Below are positions 49,056 to 58,036 of a DNA stretch of 64,000 bases, piece after piece. The position numbers were made by a program, and so were the translations under genes. The notes beneath the pieces are model-generated. The model was given only the letters and a program-made list of their open reading frames with translations. It was not told the DNA's origin and made no database searches. Position 1 is the first letter of the stretch, and every line of letters begins with the position of its first letter. This stretch comes from Bradyrhizobium erythrophlei (lineage in GTDB: Bacteria; Pseudomonadota; Alphaproteobacteria; Rhizobiales; Xanthobacteraceae), in assembly GCF_900129505.1 (NCBI RefSeq), contig NZ_LT670818.1, positions 7,039,001 through 7,103,000 of the forward strand, given 5' to 3'.

Positions 49056-50057
49056 TCAATTCCTTGCGAAGGGGCTGGCGGGCTGAACCGGACCTCCAAA
49101 GATCGGCTTGCCGATGCCGCGCGGATCGATGTCGTCGAGGTAGAGGTGTAATTGCGCGATCACCCCGACATTGGTGCCGCTTTGCCGGTTGATCGGGATC
49201 AGCGCCTCGACAGCGACCTGAAAAGTATTTCCAACCCAGATGACACCGGGATTGATGGTGCCCGTCGTCATCGTTCCCGAGGTGAGCGTATTCGCCACCG
49301 GCGTTTGCAGGGTTGCTTCGACTAGCGGGATTAGATGATTGATGAATTCCGGCAAGCCGAGATCCACCACCGCGGACTTCAGATAAGGCATGCTGTATTG
49401 GATCGTCGCACCCCAATTCAGAACTCGGGGATTGAATTGGGTGTCAACAGTCGGATTGCCGGTGTCCGGATCGATGCCAAACGTAGTGGTCGAGTTTCTG
49501 GCCGGGATCGAATAGCCGACTTGGCCGGTGATCGCGACCGGTCTGATCCAGGACAGCGTGTCGGGAAGATCGCCGAGGCCTTTGCCGAAATAGAGATTCG
49601 GCGTGTAATGATGGAACGGCTCCGCGCCAACACTTTCGGCACCCGTCCCGCCCCACTCGATGCTCAGACCGACCGACATCACGAACTCATGTTCCGGGTT
49701 CTTGTAGACGCGGTATTTGAAGGTCGTATCGAGGTTCTGAAAACCGTTGGCTCCGGCTGCCGTTGGATCGATCGGGCCAAGAAAGGTGTAGGTCGAGCCA
49801 AACGATATCGCGAAATCCTCGGTGATCCGTTTGGAAAACTCGCTGGATATGTCGCGCTGCCGCACGGGCGGAACGTCGCCGGTCTTCAAGCTGTCGACGG
49901 TGGGAAGCGACAGCTCGTCGTTCACGCCGGGATCGTCGATGCCGATCGTTGCCGGGAAGAAGCGATTACCGACGATCTCGTGGGCAACGCCTTGACTAAG
50001 GGGAATAAGCGCGACGGCGAGCCCTGACAGGCCCGCGCGCGCGAGACGGATAGACAT
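49056..50057 (-). CDS. Outer-membrane-barrel-like protein in copper operon
   Basis: 333 residues with a signal peptide (GLAVALIPLSQGVA, cleaved near AHE). The mature chain is rich in alternating hydrophobic/polar strands (TFKYRVYKNPEHEFVMSVG, GATIQYSMPYLKS, FQVAVEALIPIN), as in beta-barrels. I do not recognise a named family. The position at the head of a copC-copD-pcuC operon suggests a metal-related role in the outer membrane. It ends with Asn, not the usual aromatic residue. Confidence 0.6.
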   Translation of the reverse strand: MSIRLARAGLSGLAVALIPLSQGVAHEIVGNRFFPATIGIDDPGVNDELSLPTVDSLKTGDVPPVRQRDISSEFSKRITEDFAISFGSTYTFLGPIDPTAAGANGFQNLDTTFKYRVYKNPEHEFVMSVGLSIEWGGTGAESVGAEPFHHYTPNLYFGKGLGDLPDTLSWIRPVAITGQVGYSIPARNSTTTFGIDPDTGNPTVDTQFNPRVLNWGATIQYSMPYLKSAVVDLGLPEFINHLIPLVEATLQTPVANTLTSGTMTTGTINPGVIWVGNTFQVAVEALIPINRQSGTNVGVIAQLHLYLDDIDPRGIGKPIFGGPVQPASPFARN

Positions 50058-50115
50058 GGAATTCTCCGCATGTGCGAATTGTGAACGCGTTAAGAACGGC
50101 CGATGGCCGTCAAGC

Positions 50116-50499
50116 TCACAGCGGCAGCGGTGGTGCGCGCGCCTGCGCGTTGGAGCCGACGCGAACGGTCGGCATCGGTTCTGTGGCTTGCAGCCAGGAC
50201 AGGCGCTGGTACTGGCGGTGCAGCGTTACAAAAATCAGCGGCGCCGGCGCCAGCGCCGTGGCGCCGCCATGACCGCCTGCGCAAAACGCGCAGCAATCGC
50301 CGCGATCGTGCTGGGTGTTGGCCGGGGCCGTCTGCGCATCATCGGCGGCAGCTCCCATGCCGGAGCAGATCGACGCCATGTAAAGGGGATCGTTGGCGGC
50401 AGAGGCGAACGCGCGGAAGGCTGCGATCGGCGCCATCAACTGCACCAGGATCGCAAGTAGCACGATTGGAATGAGGAGTTCCAGCCGCCGTCGCATCAT
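50116..50499 (-). CDS. DUF2946 domain protein
   Basis: 127 residues from the ATG at 50499; an N-terminal hydrophobic segment (LLIPIVLLAILVQLMAPIAA) acts as anchor or signal. The Cys/His cluster DCCAFCAGGHGG is typical of DUF2946 proteins, which are found beside copper and haem-related genes. It probably binds a metal in the periplasm. It lies 58 bases upstream of the outer-membrane-like gene on the same strand. Confidence 0.75.
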   Translation of the reverse strand: MMRRRLELLIPIVLLAILVQLMAPIAAFRAFASAANDPLYMASICSGMGAAADDAQTAPANTQHDRGDCCAFCAGGHGGATALAPAPLIFVTLHRQYQRLSWLQATEPMPTVRVGSNAQARAPPLPL

Positions 50500-50633
50500 T
50501 GTCTCCAAAACGCCACGCTCGTCCTACCACCCGTTCCCCGCCCTGTCGAGACGGCCGCTGAAAGCCGGTTGATGCAGCGCAAAGAGGCGGTGGAAATGCC
50601 GGATAGGATTCGTCTTCGTCCACGGATCGTCAG

Positions 50634-51350
50634 ATGTTCGACTTCGACCAACCGCTGCTTGTTGCCGGACTGCTGCTCGGGCTGTCGTCGAGCCTGCACT
50701 GCTTCGGCATGTGCTCCGGCATCGCCGCGAGCCTGCATTTCGCCGCCAGCCTCGATCCCAAACGGCCTGCGCGTGACCTTCTGGCGACGACGTTGCTGAT
50801 CAACGCCGGGCGGATTTCCGGATATGTGATCGCGGGCGCGATCGTCGGCGGTGTGGGATCGGGCGTCTTCGGTGCATTCGATCATGCGACTGGCAATGCG
50901 GTCCTGCGCTGGGCCGCCGCGGCGGCGCTCGGCTGGATCGGACTTTCCATGCTCGAGATCGTGCCGCTGCCGACCGCGCTCTACCGGGTTGCCTCACACG
51001 TCAGCCACACGATGGACGCCGTGGCGCGCGCCGCGCGACTGCCGGCCAGGATGGGCCTGTTCCTCAGCGGGGCGGTGTGGGGATTTCTTCCCTGCGCCAT
51101 GGTCTACGCCGCCCTGTTCTACGCGATGCTGTCCGGCTCCCGGCTCGGCGGGGCTGTCGTGATGTCCGGCTTCGGCCTCGGCACCTTGCCGATGCTGATC
51201 GCGGCCGGCCTCGGGCTCCCGCTGCTCCGCCGCCGCGCAACCTCGGTGTGGCTGCGCAATACGGTCGGGGTTGCCATGATCATGGTGGGCATCGTCAGCG
51301 CCGGCGTGACGCCGACGAATTTCGTGGCGTGGTGCCGATCCGGTTTATGA
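50634..51350 (+). CDS. TauE/SafE (DsbD/UreH-like) membrane protein
   Basis: 238 residues, about six spans. The first span holds GLSSSLHCFGMCSGIAASL, the Cys motif of the DsbD/UreH-like branch of TauE/SafE proteins often encoded with cytochrome oxidase copper-assembly genes; the fourth holds VWGFLPCAMVYAALFYAML with a second Cys. It is divergent from the copper operon, so a shared regulatory region of about 130 bases lies between. Role in copper or thiol transport is inferred. Confidence 0.8.
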   Translation: MFDFDQPLLVAGLLLGLSSSLHCFGMCSGIAASLHFAASLDPKRPARDLLATTLLINAGRISGYVIAGAIVGGVGSGVFGAFDHATGNAVLRWAAAAALGWIGLSMLEIVPLPTALYRVASHVSHTMDAVARAARLPARMGLFLSGAVWGFLPCAMVYAALFYAMLSGSRLGGAVVMSGFGLGTLPMLIAAGLGLPLLRRRATSVWLRNTVGVAMIMVGIVSAGVTPTNFVAWCRSGL

Positions 51351-51659
51351 GATCCCACGTTGCAGCGTGGGGTCGAGTGAAAACGCTCGAACGAATCCTG
51401 CCGGGCGAATTTGGCCTGAAGTAGAATCCGACCGTCGTCGTCCAAGTGATAGCGGCGGAACGAGCACCTCAAATCCGCGCCCGATGCCGTAACGCTGGCA
51501 TACCAGAGCAGGCCTACATTTTTTTACGATTTTCGGTTCGCAATTCGCCACTAACAGCCACTTTGCCCCATGAGGATGCAACCGGCGGTGGCGAAATCCC
51601 AATCATTTCGCAAATTGCTCGAATTTTGAACAATCGTTGCTGAAAATGGTGACAAGGCG
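51351..51659. other. Region without a supported gene
   Basis: Short frames on both strands lack ribosome sites, domains or plausible composition. It probably contains the promoter of the candidate small RNA that follows. Confidence 0.4.
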
Positions 51660-51848
51660 AAAAAAGTGGTCTACGAGTGCAGCCTCAGGCTGGCCGAGAG
51701 GTTCAAGTCTGGTGGTCCAAGTCTCGGGAGGAGCCCTGGCGCGCACAAGCAGCGTCGCCCCGTCAATCAAGATCAAATCCAATTTTCGGGGATACAAAAG
51801 GGTCGACACAATTTTCAGAGCAGGGCTTCTTGCCCTGCTCTTTTTTTA
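51660..51848 (+). ncRNA. Candidate structured small RNA
   Basis: No convincing protein frame covers this stretch, yet it has several strong hairpins: CAGCC-TCA-GGCTG at 51680-51692, a CCGAGA/TCTCGG stem enclosing 51694-51727, and a perfect intrinsic terminator at 51817-51848. The segment around 51691-51707 resembles the D-arm of serine tRNAs, but no full tRNA can be drawn. The 5' end is a guess. It could be a free small RNA or a leader ending before the globin gene. Confidence 0.4.
51817..51848 (+). terminator. Perfect intrinsic terminator
   Basis: AGAGCAGGGC (51817-51826), loop TTCTT, GCCCTGCTCT (51832-51841), followed by seven T. All ten stem pairs are Watson-Crick. It does not follow any nearby plus-strand gene closely; the closest ends at 51350. 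Confidence 0.9.
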
Positions 51849-51948
51849 TTTTGAGCAGGGCTTCCCACCCCCGCTGTTTTTCGCGACAAGTTTTTCGAGA
51901 TGTTTATCTTGCCTCGAAAGCGCTCACACCCGTTCGGCTCACGACGCG

Positions 51949-52350
51949 ATGGCGCCCACCAATCTGATCCGGCACAGTCTTGAACTGGCCGCCGGGCGTT
52001 GCGAAGACATCACGCCTATGGTGTATCGCCGCCTGTTCCGCCAGCACCCCGAGGCCGAAGCGATGTTCCGCAGCGAGGGCGGCGATCTCGTCAAGGGGTC
52101 GATGCTGGCGCTTGCGATCGACGCGATGCTGGATTTTGCCGGCGATCGCAGCGGGCACTTTCGCATGATTGAATGCGAGGTAGCCTCGCATGAGGCCTAC
52201 GGCACCCCGCGAGAACTGTTCGGCGAGTTTTTCCGCACGATCGCCGACACCTTACGTGAACTTCTCGGCGACGACTGGTCGCCGGAAATGGAGCAGGCCT
52301 GGCGAAACTTCCTTGGTGAGATCGATCAGGTCATCGCGCAGGTAGCGTGA
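51949..52350 (+). CDS. Globin-fold protein
   Basis: 133 residues from the ATG at 51949. The helical pattern is that of single-domain globins: ITPMVYRRLFRQHPEAEAMF (B-C-D helices), then IECEVASHEAYGTPRELFGE with the likely proximal His in the F helix, and WSPEMEQAWRNFLGEI at the end. Members bind haem and oxygen or NO; the distal residues cannot be assigned safely by eye. It stands alone between the terminator and the sugar ABC genes. Confidence 0.8.
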   Translation: MAPTNLIRHSLELAAGRCEDITPMVYRRLFRQHPEAEAMFRSEGGDLVKGSMLALAIDAMLDFAGDRSGHFRMIECEVASHEAYGTPRELFGEFFRTIADTLRELLGDDWSPEMEQAWRNFLGEIDQVIAQVA

Positions 52351-52439
52351 ACGCCAGGATTGTGAGACACTGCGTTCTCCCGTGGCGCAACAAAACGACG
52401 CCATCGGGGTAACAAAACTTAAAATCGAGGGAGCAAGCA

Positions 52440-53462
52440 ATGTCCAGGAGCGAGAAATTCTCAACGACGAGGCGTGATCTTCTTCAGGCGGCGGCCGGCG
52501 CCGGTGCGGCAACGGCCTTGCTCGGCGGGCTGGGCACCAGTGCAGCGCTGGCGGCGGAAGTGGGGCGTTCGGAGAAGCCGCTGAAGGCCGCGTTCTCCAA
52601 CGCGGGCCTGCAGGCGACCTGGTGCGCGCAGGGCAAGCAAGCGGCCGAATGGTGGGGCAAACTGTTCAATGTAGAAGTCACCTGGTTTGACGGTCAGCTC
52701 GACGCCGTCAAGCAGCGTGCGGCCATCGACAACATGGCCTCGCAGAAATGGGACTTCGTCGCCATCCAGGCGTTCGGCATCGGCACGCTGACGCAGCCGG
52801 TGCAGAAGATGATCGACGCCGGCACGCCGGTCATCGACATGGACACGCTGATCGCGCCGCTCGATCAGATCAAGGTCCACTCGTTCCTGGCGCCCGACAA
52901 CGAATTCATGGGCGCCTCGGTGACCCAGGCGCTGGTCAGCGCCCTCGGCGGCAAGGGCAAGGTGATCATGACCCAGGGTGCGCTCGGCCACACCGGCGCG
53001 CAGGGCCGCGCCAAGGGTTTCAACTCGGTGGTCAAGCAGTACCCCAACATCGAGGTGCTCGATACCCAACCGGCGGACTGGGACGTCTCGAAGACGGCGC
53101 GGCTATGGGAGACGTACCTCACCAAATACCCGCAGATCGACGCGGCCTTCTTCCACAATGACGACATGGCGCTCGCCGCCTACAACATCATGAAGGCGCA
53201 CAACCGCACCAACATCCTGATTGGCGGGGTCGACGCCATGCCGCCGGCGATCCAGGCGGTGAGCGAAGGCCGCATGTTCGCCACCGTCCGCAATCCTTCC
53301 TGTCGCATCCACGGCGGCGCCATTGTCGCCGGCGTCGCCGCTGTCGTCGGCGGCGAGAAGAGCGGACAGGGGATCCCGAAAAGCGTCGTGACGGATGGGC
53401 CGGTCGTAACCAAGGCCAACGCGACGGGAATGCAGTGGATGGAGGATCACTTCCTGATCTGA
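52440..53462 (+). CDS. Ribose-type ABC transporter substrate-binding protein
   Basis: 340 residues with a twin-arginine signal (TTRRDLLQAAAGAGAATALL), so it is exported folded to the periplasm. The two-lobed Peripl_BP_4 fold is clear: PLKAAFSNAGLQATWCAQGK, WDFVAIQAFGIGTLTQPVQK, ALGGKGKVIMTQGALGHTG, and FFHNDDMALAAYNIMKAH. The binding pocket differs from RbsB, so ribose is not assured. First gene of a three-gene importer; the mtnK gene facing the cluster hints at a methylthiopentose. Confidence 0.9.
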   Translation: MSRSEKFSTTRRDLLQAAAGAGAATALLGGLGTSAALAAEVGRSEKPLKAAFSNAGLQATWCAQGKQAAEWWGKLFNVEVTWFDGQLDAVKQRAAIDNMASQKWDFVAIQAFGIGTLTQPVQKMIDAGTPVIDMDTLIAPLDQIKVHSFLAPDNEFMGASVTQALVSALGGKGKVIMTQGALGHTGAQGRAKGFNSVVKQYPNIEVLDTQPADWDVSKTARLWETYLTKYPQIDAAFFHNDDMALAAYNIMKAHNRTNILIGGVDAMPPAIQAVSEGRMFATVRNPSCRIHGGAIVAGVAAVVGGEKSGQGIPKSVVTDGPVVTKANATGMQWMEDHFLI

Positions 53463-53469
53463 GCGCCTC

Positions 53470-54972
53470 ATGCCGCAGGGCCGCTCACCCATGCTCGAAC
53501 TGCACCAGATCACGAAGGCCTTCGGCGGCGTCGAGGCGCTCCGTGGGGTCGACTTCGCGCTCTCCGCCGGCGAGATCCATGGTCTCGTCGGCGAGAACGG
53601 CGCGGGCAAAAGCACGCTGATGAAGATCATCGCCGGCGTGCACGCGGAATTTTCCGGCCGTTTCCTGCTCGATGGGCGGGAAACCCGGTTCCGCTCCGTG
53701 CGTGACGCCCGTGCCGCCGGCATCGCCATGGTCCATCAGGAACTCAGCGTGGCGCCCGACCTGTCGGTGGCCGAGAACGTATTTCTCGGCGCGCAACCGA
53801 CCAATCGCTTCGGCCTGGTACAGTGGCGGCGGATGGCGCGCGAAGCGGGCGAACAGCTTGCCAGATTCGGTATCGACGTCGATCCGCTCTCGCGGCTCGG
53901 CGATCTCCCGATCGGCCTGCAGCAGTTGATCGAGATCGTCCGCGTCCTGTCGTCCGGGGCGCGCATCATCATCCTCGACGAGCCGACCTCCGCCCTCTCG
54001 CCGCCGGAGGTGGAGCGCCTGTTCGCGACCTTGCGGCGGCTGCGCGACGAAGGCACCGGCATCGTGTTCATCTCGCATTTCATCGAGGACATCCTGCGGA
54101 TCTCCGACACGGTGACGGTTTTCCGCAACGGCCGAAAGGTCGCCGAGGCGCAAGCCGCCGCGACCAGCAAGGCGGCCCTGATCGAAGCAATGATCGGCAA
54201 GGGCCGCGAGGAACTCGAAGAGAGCTACACCCACGACATTCCGCTGCCGCCGCGGAGCGATCATCCAGTGGTGCTGGAGGCTAGCGGGCTCTCGCTGGCG
54301 CGCAGCCTGAAGGACGTGTCGTTCGCGGTGCGCTCGGGCGAAGTGCTCGGCATCTACGGCTTCATGGGCTGTGGGCAGCTCGAGCTGGCGCGAATCCTGT
54401 TCGGCAAGCTGAGGCCTGATGGCGGAACGCTTGCGGTGGCCGGCGACGAAAAGACCTTCGCCAGCACGGCGGCAGCGCGGCGGGCCGGTATCGCCTTCGT
54501 TCCCGAGAGCCGCCGCGCCATGCTGTTCCACCAGGAACCGGTCTACAAGAACATCTCGATCAGCATCCTGGGCCGCATTTCGAACCTGTTTCTCAAACCG
54601 TCGCGTGAGCGGTCGATCGCCTTGCGGCAGGTCGAGCAGCTGCAAATCAGGCCGGCGGGCGTCGAGATCGAGCTCGGCATGCTGTCCGGCGGCAATCAGC
54701 AGAAGGTGGCGCTGGCGAAATGGCTGAGCTTTCCGCCGCGGCTTCTAGTGCTGTGCGAGCCGACCCGCGGCATGGATGTGGGCGCCAAAAGCGACGTCAT
54801 CAACATCATCCGCGATCTGCGCGGGCGGGGGCTCGCCATCATCGTGCTCTCGACCGAGCCCGAGACCGTCCTGTCGGTTGCCGATCGCATCATCGTCCTC
54901 AAGCGCGGCGCGGTGGTGCGCGAATTCGCAGGTGAGGCGATCAGCAAGGACCGCCTGCTGGAAGCGGCGTGA
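53470..54972 (+). CDS. Ribose-type ABC transporter ATPase (two domains)
   Basis: 500 residues, RbsA layout. First domain: Walker A VGENGAGKSTLMKI near residue 45 and Walker B IIILDEPTSALSPPEV, with the reduced signature LPIGLQQLIEIVRVLS. Second domain: degenerate Walker A YGFMGCGQLELARILFG, full signature LSGGNQQKVALAKWL, and CEPTRGMDVGAKSD. It starts 8 bases after the upstream stop; MLELHQITKAF at 53491 is a possible second start. Confidence 0.93.
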   Translation: MPQGRSPMLELHQITKAFGGVEALRGVDFALSAGEIHGLVGENGAGKSTLMKIIAGVHAEFSGRFLLDGRETRFRSVRDARAAGIAMVHQELSVAPDLSVAENVFLGAQPTNRFGLVQWRRMAREAGEQLARFGIDVDPLSRLGDLPIGLQQLIEIVRVLSSGARIIILDEPTSALSPPEVERLFATLRRLRDEGTGIVFISHFIEDILRISDTVTVFRNGRKVAEAQAAATSKAALIEAMIGKGREELEESYTHDIPLPPRSDHPVVLEASGLSLARSLKDVSFAVRSGEVLGIYGFMGCGQLELARILFGKLRPDGGTLAVAGDEKTFASTAAARRAGIAFVPESRRAMLFHQEPVYKNISISILGRISNLFLKPSRERSIALRQVEQLQIRPAGVEIELGMLSGGNQQKVALAKWLSFPPRLLVLCEPTRGMDVGAKSDVINIIRDLRGRGLAIIVLSTEPETVLSVADRIIVLKRGAVVREFAGEAISKDRLLEAA

Positions 54973-54982
54973 GGAGACGCAT

Positions 54983-56020
54983 ATGACGACGGGTGAAAGC
55001 GTGACAGTCCCCGCGGCGGATCGGAAGCGGCCGCGCAAGATCGCCGCGATGTTGCGTTCCCAGATGCGCAACATCGCGCCGTTCCTGACGCTGATCTGCC
55101 TCAGCGGCTTCTTCGCCGCGGCAAGTCCCTCCTTTGCGACGCTCGACAATGTCGGCAACATCCTGACCCAGGTTTCGGTCACCGGCATCATCGCCGTCGG
55201 CCTGACTTTCGTGATCCTCTGCGCCGAGATCGATCTTTCGATCGCCAGCATCGCCAACGTCACCGGCATCGCGGTCGCCTATTTCACCATGCAGGAATCC
55301 TACGTGAACATCGCCAACCTCCCGATGGCCGGCTGGGCTGCGATCCTGCTCGCGCTCGTGCTCTGCGCGATGCTCGGTCTCGTCAACGCGCTCGGGCTCA
55401 CAGTGATCGGCATCCCCTCCTTCATCATGACGCTGGCGATGATGCAGATCGCGGCCGGCATATCGGCGCTGCTGGTGCGCGGACAGATCGCCTACAGGGT
55501 GCCCGACCTCGTCACCACGCTCGGATCGTCGTCGATCTCCGGCGTTCCCTGGATCGTGATCGTTGCCGCATTGATGTTGCTCGGGGGTCATCTGGTGCTC
55601 ACCTATACCCGCTTCGGGCGCTACGTTTACATGGTCGGCGGCAATCGCGAGGCGGCGGAATATTCCGGGCTCAACGTCAAGCTGATCCTCGGCAGCGTCA
55701 TGGTCATCTCGGCGGTCTGCTCGGGGATCGGCGGCATGCTGGGCGTCGCGCATTTCGGCAGCGCGCAGCAGAACGAGTTCGACACCTATCTGCTCGATTC
55801 GATCGCCGCCGTCGTCGTCGGCGGCACCAGCCTGTTCGGCGGCCGCGGCGGCATCGGCAATACCATCGTCGGCCTGTTCGTGCTCGGCGTCCTCAACAAC
55901 GGGCTCGATCACGTCAATATCGACAGCTTTCTGAAAATACTGATCCGCGGCCTCATCCTGCTCGCGGCGCTGGTCATCAACGTCTATGCGCAGCGGTGGC
56001 GGGACCGGGCGGTCGATTAA
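54983..56020 (+). CDS. Ribose-type ABC transporter permease
   Basis: 345 residues from the ATG at 54983, with about ten spans. RbsC-type segments: VTGIIAVGLTFVILCAEIDL, NALGLTVIGIPSFIMTLAMM and IAAVVVGGTSLFGGRGGIGN. It would form the inner-membrane channel with the ATPase gene that ends 10 bases upstream. The three genes form one operon, which ends 9 bases from the mtnK stop on the opposite strand. Confidence 0.93.
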   Translation: MTTGESVTVPAADRKRPRKIAAMLRSQMRNIAPFLTLICLSGFFAAASPSFATLDNVGNILTQVSVTGIIAVGLTFVILCAEIDLSIASIANVTGIAVAYFTMQESYVNIANLPMAGWAAILLALVLCAMLGLVNALGLTVIGIPSFIMTLAMMQIAAGISALLVRGQIAYRVPDLVTTLGSSSISGVPWIVIVAALMLLGGHLVLTYTRFGRYVYMVGGNREAAEYSGLNVKLILGSVMVISAVCSGIGGMLGVAHFGSAQQNEFDTYLLDSIAAVVVGGTSLFGGRGGIGNTIVGLFVLGVLNNGLDHVNIDSFLKILIRGLILLAALVINVYAQRWRDRAVD

Positions 56021-56029
56021 TCGTGGCCC

Positions 56030-57340
56030 TCACCCGGCGAAATCCGGTTGCCAATCGTGCAGCTTCTTCGCCGCTTTCGTCACGTCGCCGATCGTGCGGA
56101 ACGACGGCGCGCCCAACATCATCGCGCGCGCGAGGCGCAAGGCCCGCGCCTCGCAGGTCGCCCGCAGCCGTGCGTCTTCAATCCACTCGAAGTCGATATT
56201 ATGCGCCAGACCAAGGATACGGCGGATAATCTTTGCCGCCGCGAACCCGACGGTGTCGCCGAACAGGCGCTCCATATAGGCCTGCCGCTCGGCCTCCAGC
56301 CGCGCAGCGCCGGTCTCGCCCGAGAAAAGCACGGCGGGATAGCCGTCACCATGGCCCCCGGCGCGCCAAAGCCCGAGAAATTTTCGGGAAAACTCCGCCC
56401 AGACGTTTTCGATCGTTTCCAGCATCCATGCCTCGAACGAACGCCGTTCGCCGGCCGAGCGCTCGTGGCCGGGCGAGGCCAGATAACCCATGATGAGATT
56501 GCCGAGCACGGCGCCGAGATCGAATCCCATCGGTCCGTAAAACGCGAACTCCGGATCGATTACCTTGGTCTCGCTTTCCGTCACCATGATCGATCCGGTG
56601 TGAAGATCGCCGTGGATCAGCGCTTCCGGACCTCCCATGAACTTCAACTTGAGCCGCGAGACCGCGACGTGCAGGTCGAGATCTTCACGAATGGCTGCGG
56701 CGCTCGCATCGAGCCACGGCGAAGTCCAGCGGTTCTGTTCGGCCTGACGGTAAGGGTCGGTAAAGATCAGATCCTCGGTGATCCGGCACAACGCATGGTT
56801 ACCGGCGAACGCGGCAATACCCTCCTTCTTTCGCGCCGCCGCAACCGCGAGGTCGGAGCTCAGAAACAAGGTCCGCGCCAGAAAGGTCGTGATATCTTCG
56901 ACGAAGCGGGGATAACAGGTTCCGGAAATCAGCCCCTTGCGCATGATGATGTGCGGCTCGAGCAACTCCATGGCGACGAGCGCAAGCGCCTCGTTGTGGT
57001 GAAGCACGGCGGGTACGAGACCGGGCGCCAGCTCGGCCTGATGTACGAGCGCCAGATATTCGTAATGGGAGCGCGACAGCGGCAGTGGCCAGCTCTCGCC
57101 GACCAGGCGCACATAGGGCAGCGCCTGCTTGACGGCAATTCCGCCCTTCGTTCCCTTGACGATGAACACGAGGTTGAGATTGCCGTCGCCTACCTCGCCG
57201 ATCGACCAGCCGGCCGGCGCCCCGCCAAGCAGCGAAGCGACCGCGGGCAGCGACGCAAAATAGTCTCGCAGGTCCGCGTCCCGCAAAATTCGATATTCGT
57301 CCTGCGAAGGGGCGCCCGACGGTCGCTGCGGTGAAGTCAT
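56030..57340 (-). CDS. mtnK: S-methyl-5-thioribose kinase
   Basis: It phosphorylates methylthioribose in the methionine salvage pathway. 436 residues from the ATG at 57340. Motifs: GWSIGEVGDGNLNLVFIVKG (nucleotide loop), ALIHGDLHTGSIMVTESETK with catalytic Asp, then VIDPEFAFYGPMGFDLGAVL (Mg site). Size and motif spacing match MtnK of the choline-kinase superfamily. It is convergent with the sugar ABC operon. No mtnA isomerase gene is in the window. Confidence 0.92.
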   Translation of the reverse strand: MTSPQRPSGAPSQDEYRILRDADLRDYFASLPAVASLLGGAPAGWSIGEVGDGNLNLVFIVKGTKGGIAVKQALPYVRLVGESWPLPLSRSHYEYLALVHQAELAPGLVPAVLHHNEALALVAMELLEPHIIMRKGLISGTCYPRFVEDITTFLARTLFLSSDLAVAAARKKEGIAAFAGNHALCRITEDLIFTDPYRQAEQNRWTSPWLDASAAAIREDLDLHVAVSRLKLKFMGGPEALIHGDLHTGSIMVTESETKVIDPEFAFYGPMGFDLGAVLGNLIMGYLASPGHERSAGERRSFEAWMLETIENVWAEFSRKFLGLWRAGGHGDGYPAVLFSGETGAARLEAERQAYMERLFGDTVGFAAAKIIRRILGLAHNIDFEWIEDARLRATCEARALRLARAMMLGAPSFRTIGDVTKAAKKLHDWQPDFAG

Positions 57341-57378
57341 TGGATGTTGCTCCCAGTGCGATGGCGGGAGTGACGGCT

Positions 57379-57726
57379 TCAGTCCCGATCGAGGAAATTC
57401 GAGCCGATGTCGGCCTTCTTCTTGATCGGATCGTAGTCGCAATAGACGTTGTCGGCGACCAGCGTATAGCTGGCGCTGACCGTATATTTATCGAGCTTAA
57501 CGGAGTTCAGCCCGATGACCGCGGTTCTGGTCCCGCCGTTCCATTTGAACGGGGTCGAGCTCGGCGCCTTCTCGCAGGCCGCGACCGCGTCGGCGAAGAC
57601 ATAGCCTTCGACAAAGGCTTTCACGGTCCGCAGCTGGGTCGCGAGCTTCCAGTCGATGTAGAAGGCCCCGGCGAGACCGGCGATCACCAGAATCAAAAGC
57701 CCGACAACGATTCGTTGAAACGTCAT
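57379..57726 (-). CDS. Hypothetical membrane-anchored protein
   Basis: 115 residues from the ATG at 57726 with one N-terminal span (IVVGLLILVIAGLAGAFYI) and a periplasmic part containing two Cys (AAACEKAP and NVYCDYDPIKKK). No family is recognised. It lies 28 bases downstream of the DUF1467 gene on the same strand and may be its operon mate. Confidence 0.6.
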   Translation of the reverse strand: MTFQRIVVGLLILVIAGLAGAFYIDWKLATQLRTVKAFVEGYVFADAVAACEKAPSSTPFKWNGGTRTAVIGLNSVKLDKYTVSASYTLVADNVYCDYDPIKKKADIGSNFLDRD

Positions 57727-57754
57727 TTGCCCCTGCCCCAAAGTTACTGTCCGA

Positions 57755-58030
57755 TCAGAACGGAAACCCCATCAGCTTCGACAGTCGCTCGACATTGAGA
57801 AGGCCGGCGCTGTAGGCCAGCCATGAGACCGCGAATATGACGGCCGAGATCACCGTGGTCCAGATCAGCTTGCGGCCCAGCCCCGGCACGATGGGCGCGC
57901 CGGGATCGGTCCCGGGCGCGCCGACACCGTCCTCGTGCTGGCTGCGCACGCCGAACGGCAGCGTCAGGAACAGGGTGACCCACCACATCACGAAGTAGAT
58001 CGCAAACGCGGTTGAAATTGTGTACGCCAT
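57755..58030 (-). CDS. DUF1467 family membrane protein
   Basis: 91 residues with two spans (IYFVMWWVTLFLTLPFGV and LIWTTVISAVIFAVSWLAY) joined by a loop with PGTDPGAPIVPGLGRKL. DUF1467 proteins occur in alphaproteobacteria almost always beside mce, as here (6 bases after it). The function is unknown. Confidence 0.85.
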   Translation of the reverse strand: MAYTISTAFAIYFVMWWVTLFLTLPFGVRSQHEDGVGAPGTDPGAPIVPGLGRKLIWTTVISAVIFAVSWLAYSAGLLNVERLSKLMGFPF

Positions 58031-58036
58031 CGCGGA

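Noticed and set aside
51660..51755. Possible serine tRNA
   Set aside because: A D-arm-like segment is present, but acceptor, anticodon and T-arm pairs cannot be formed in order.
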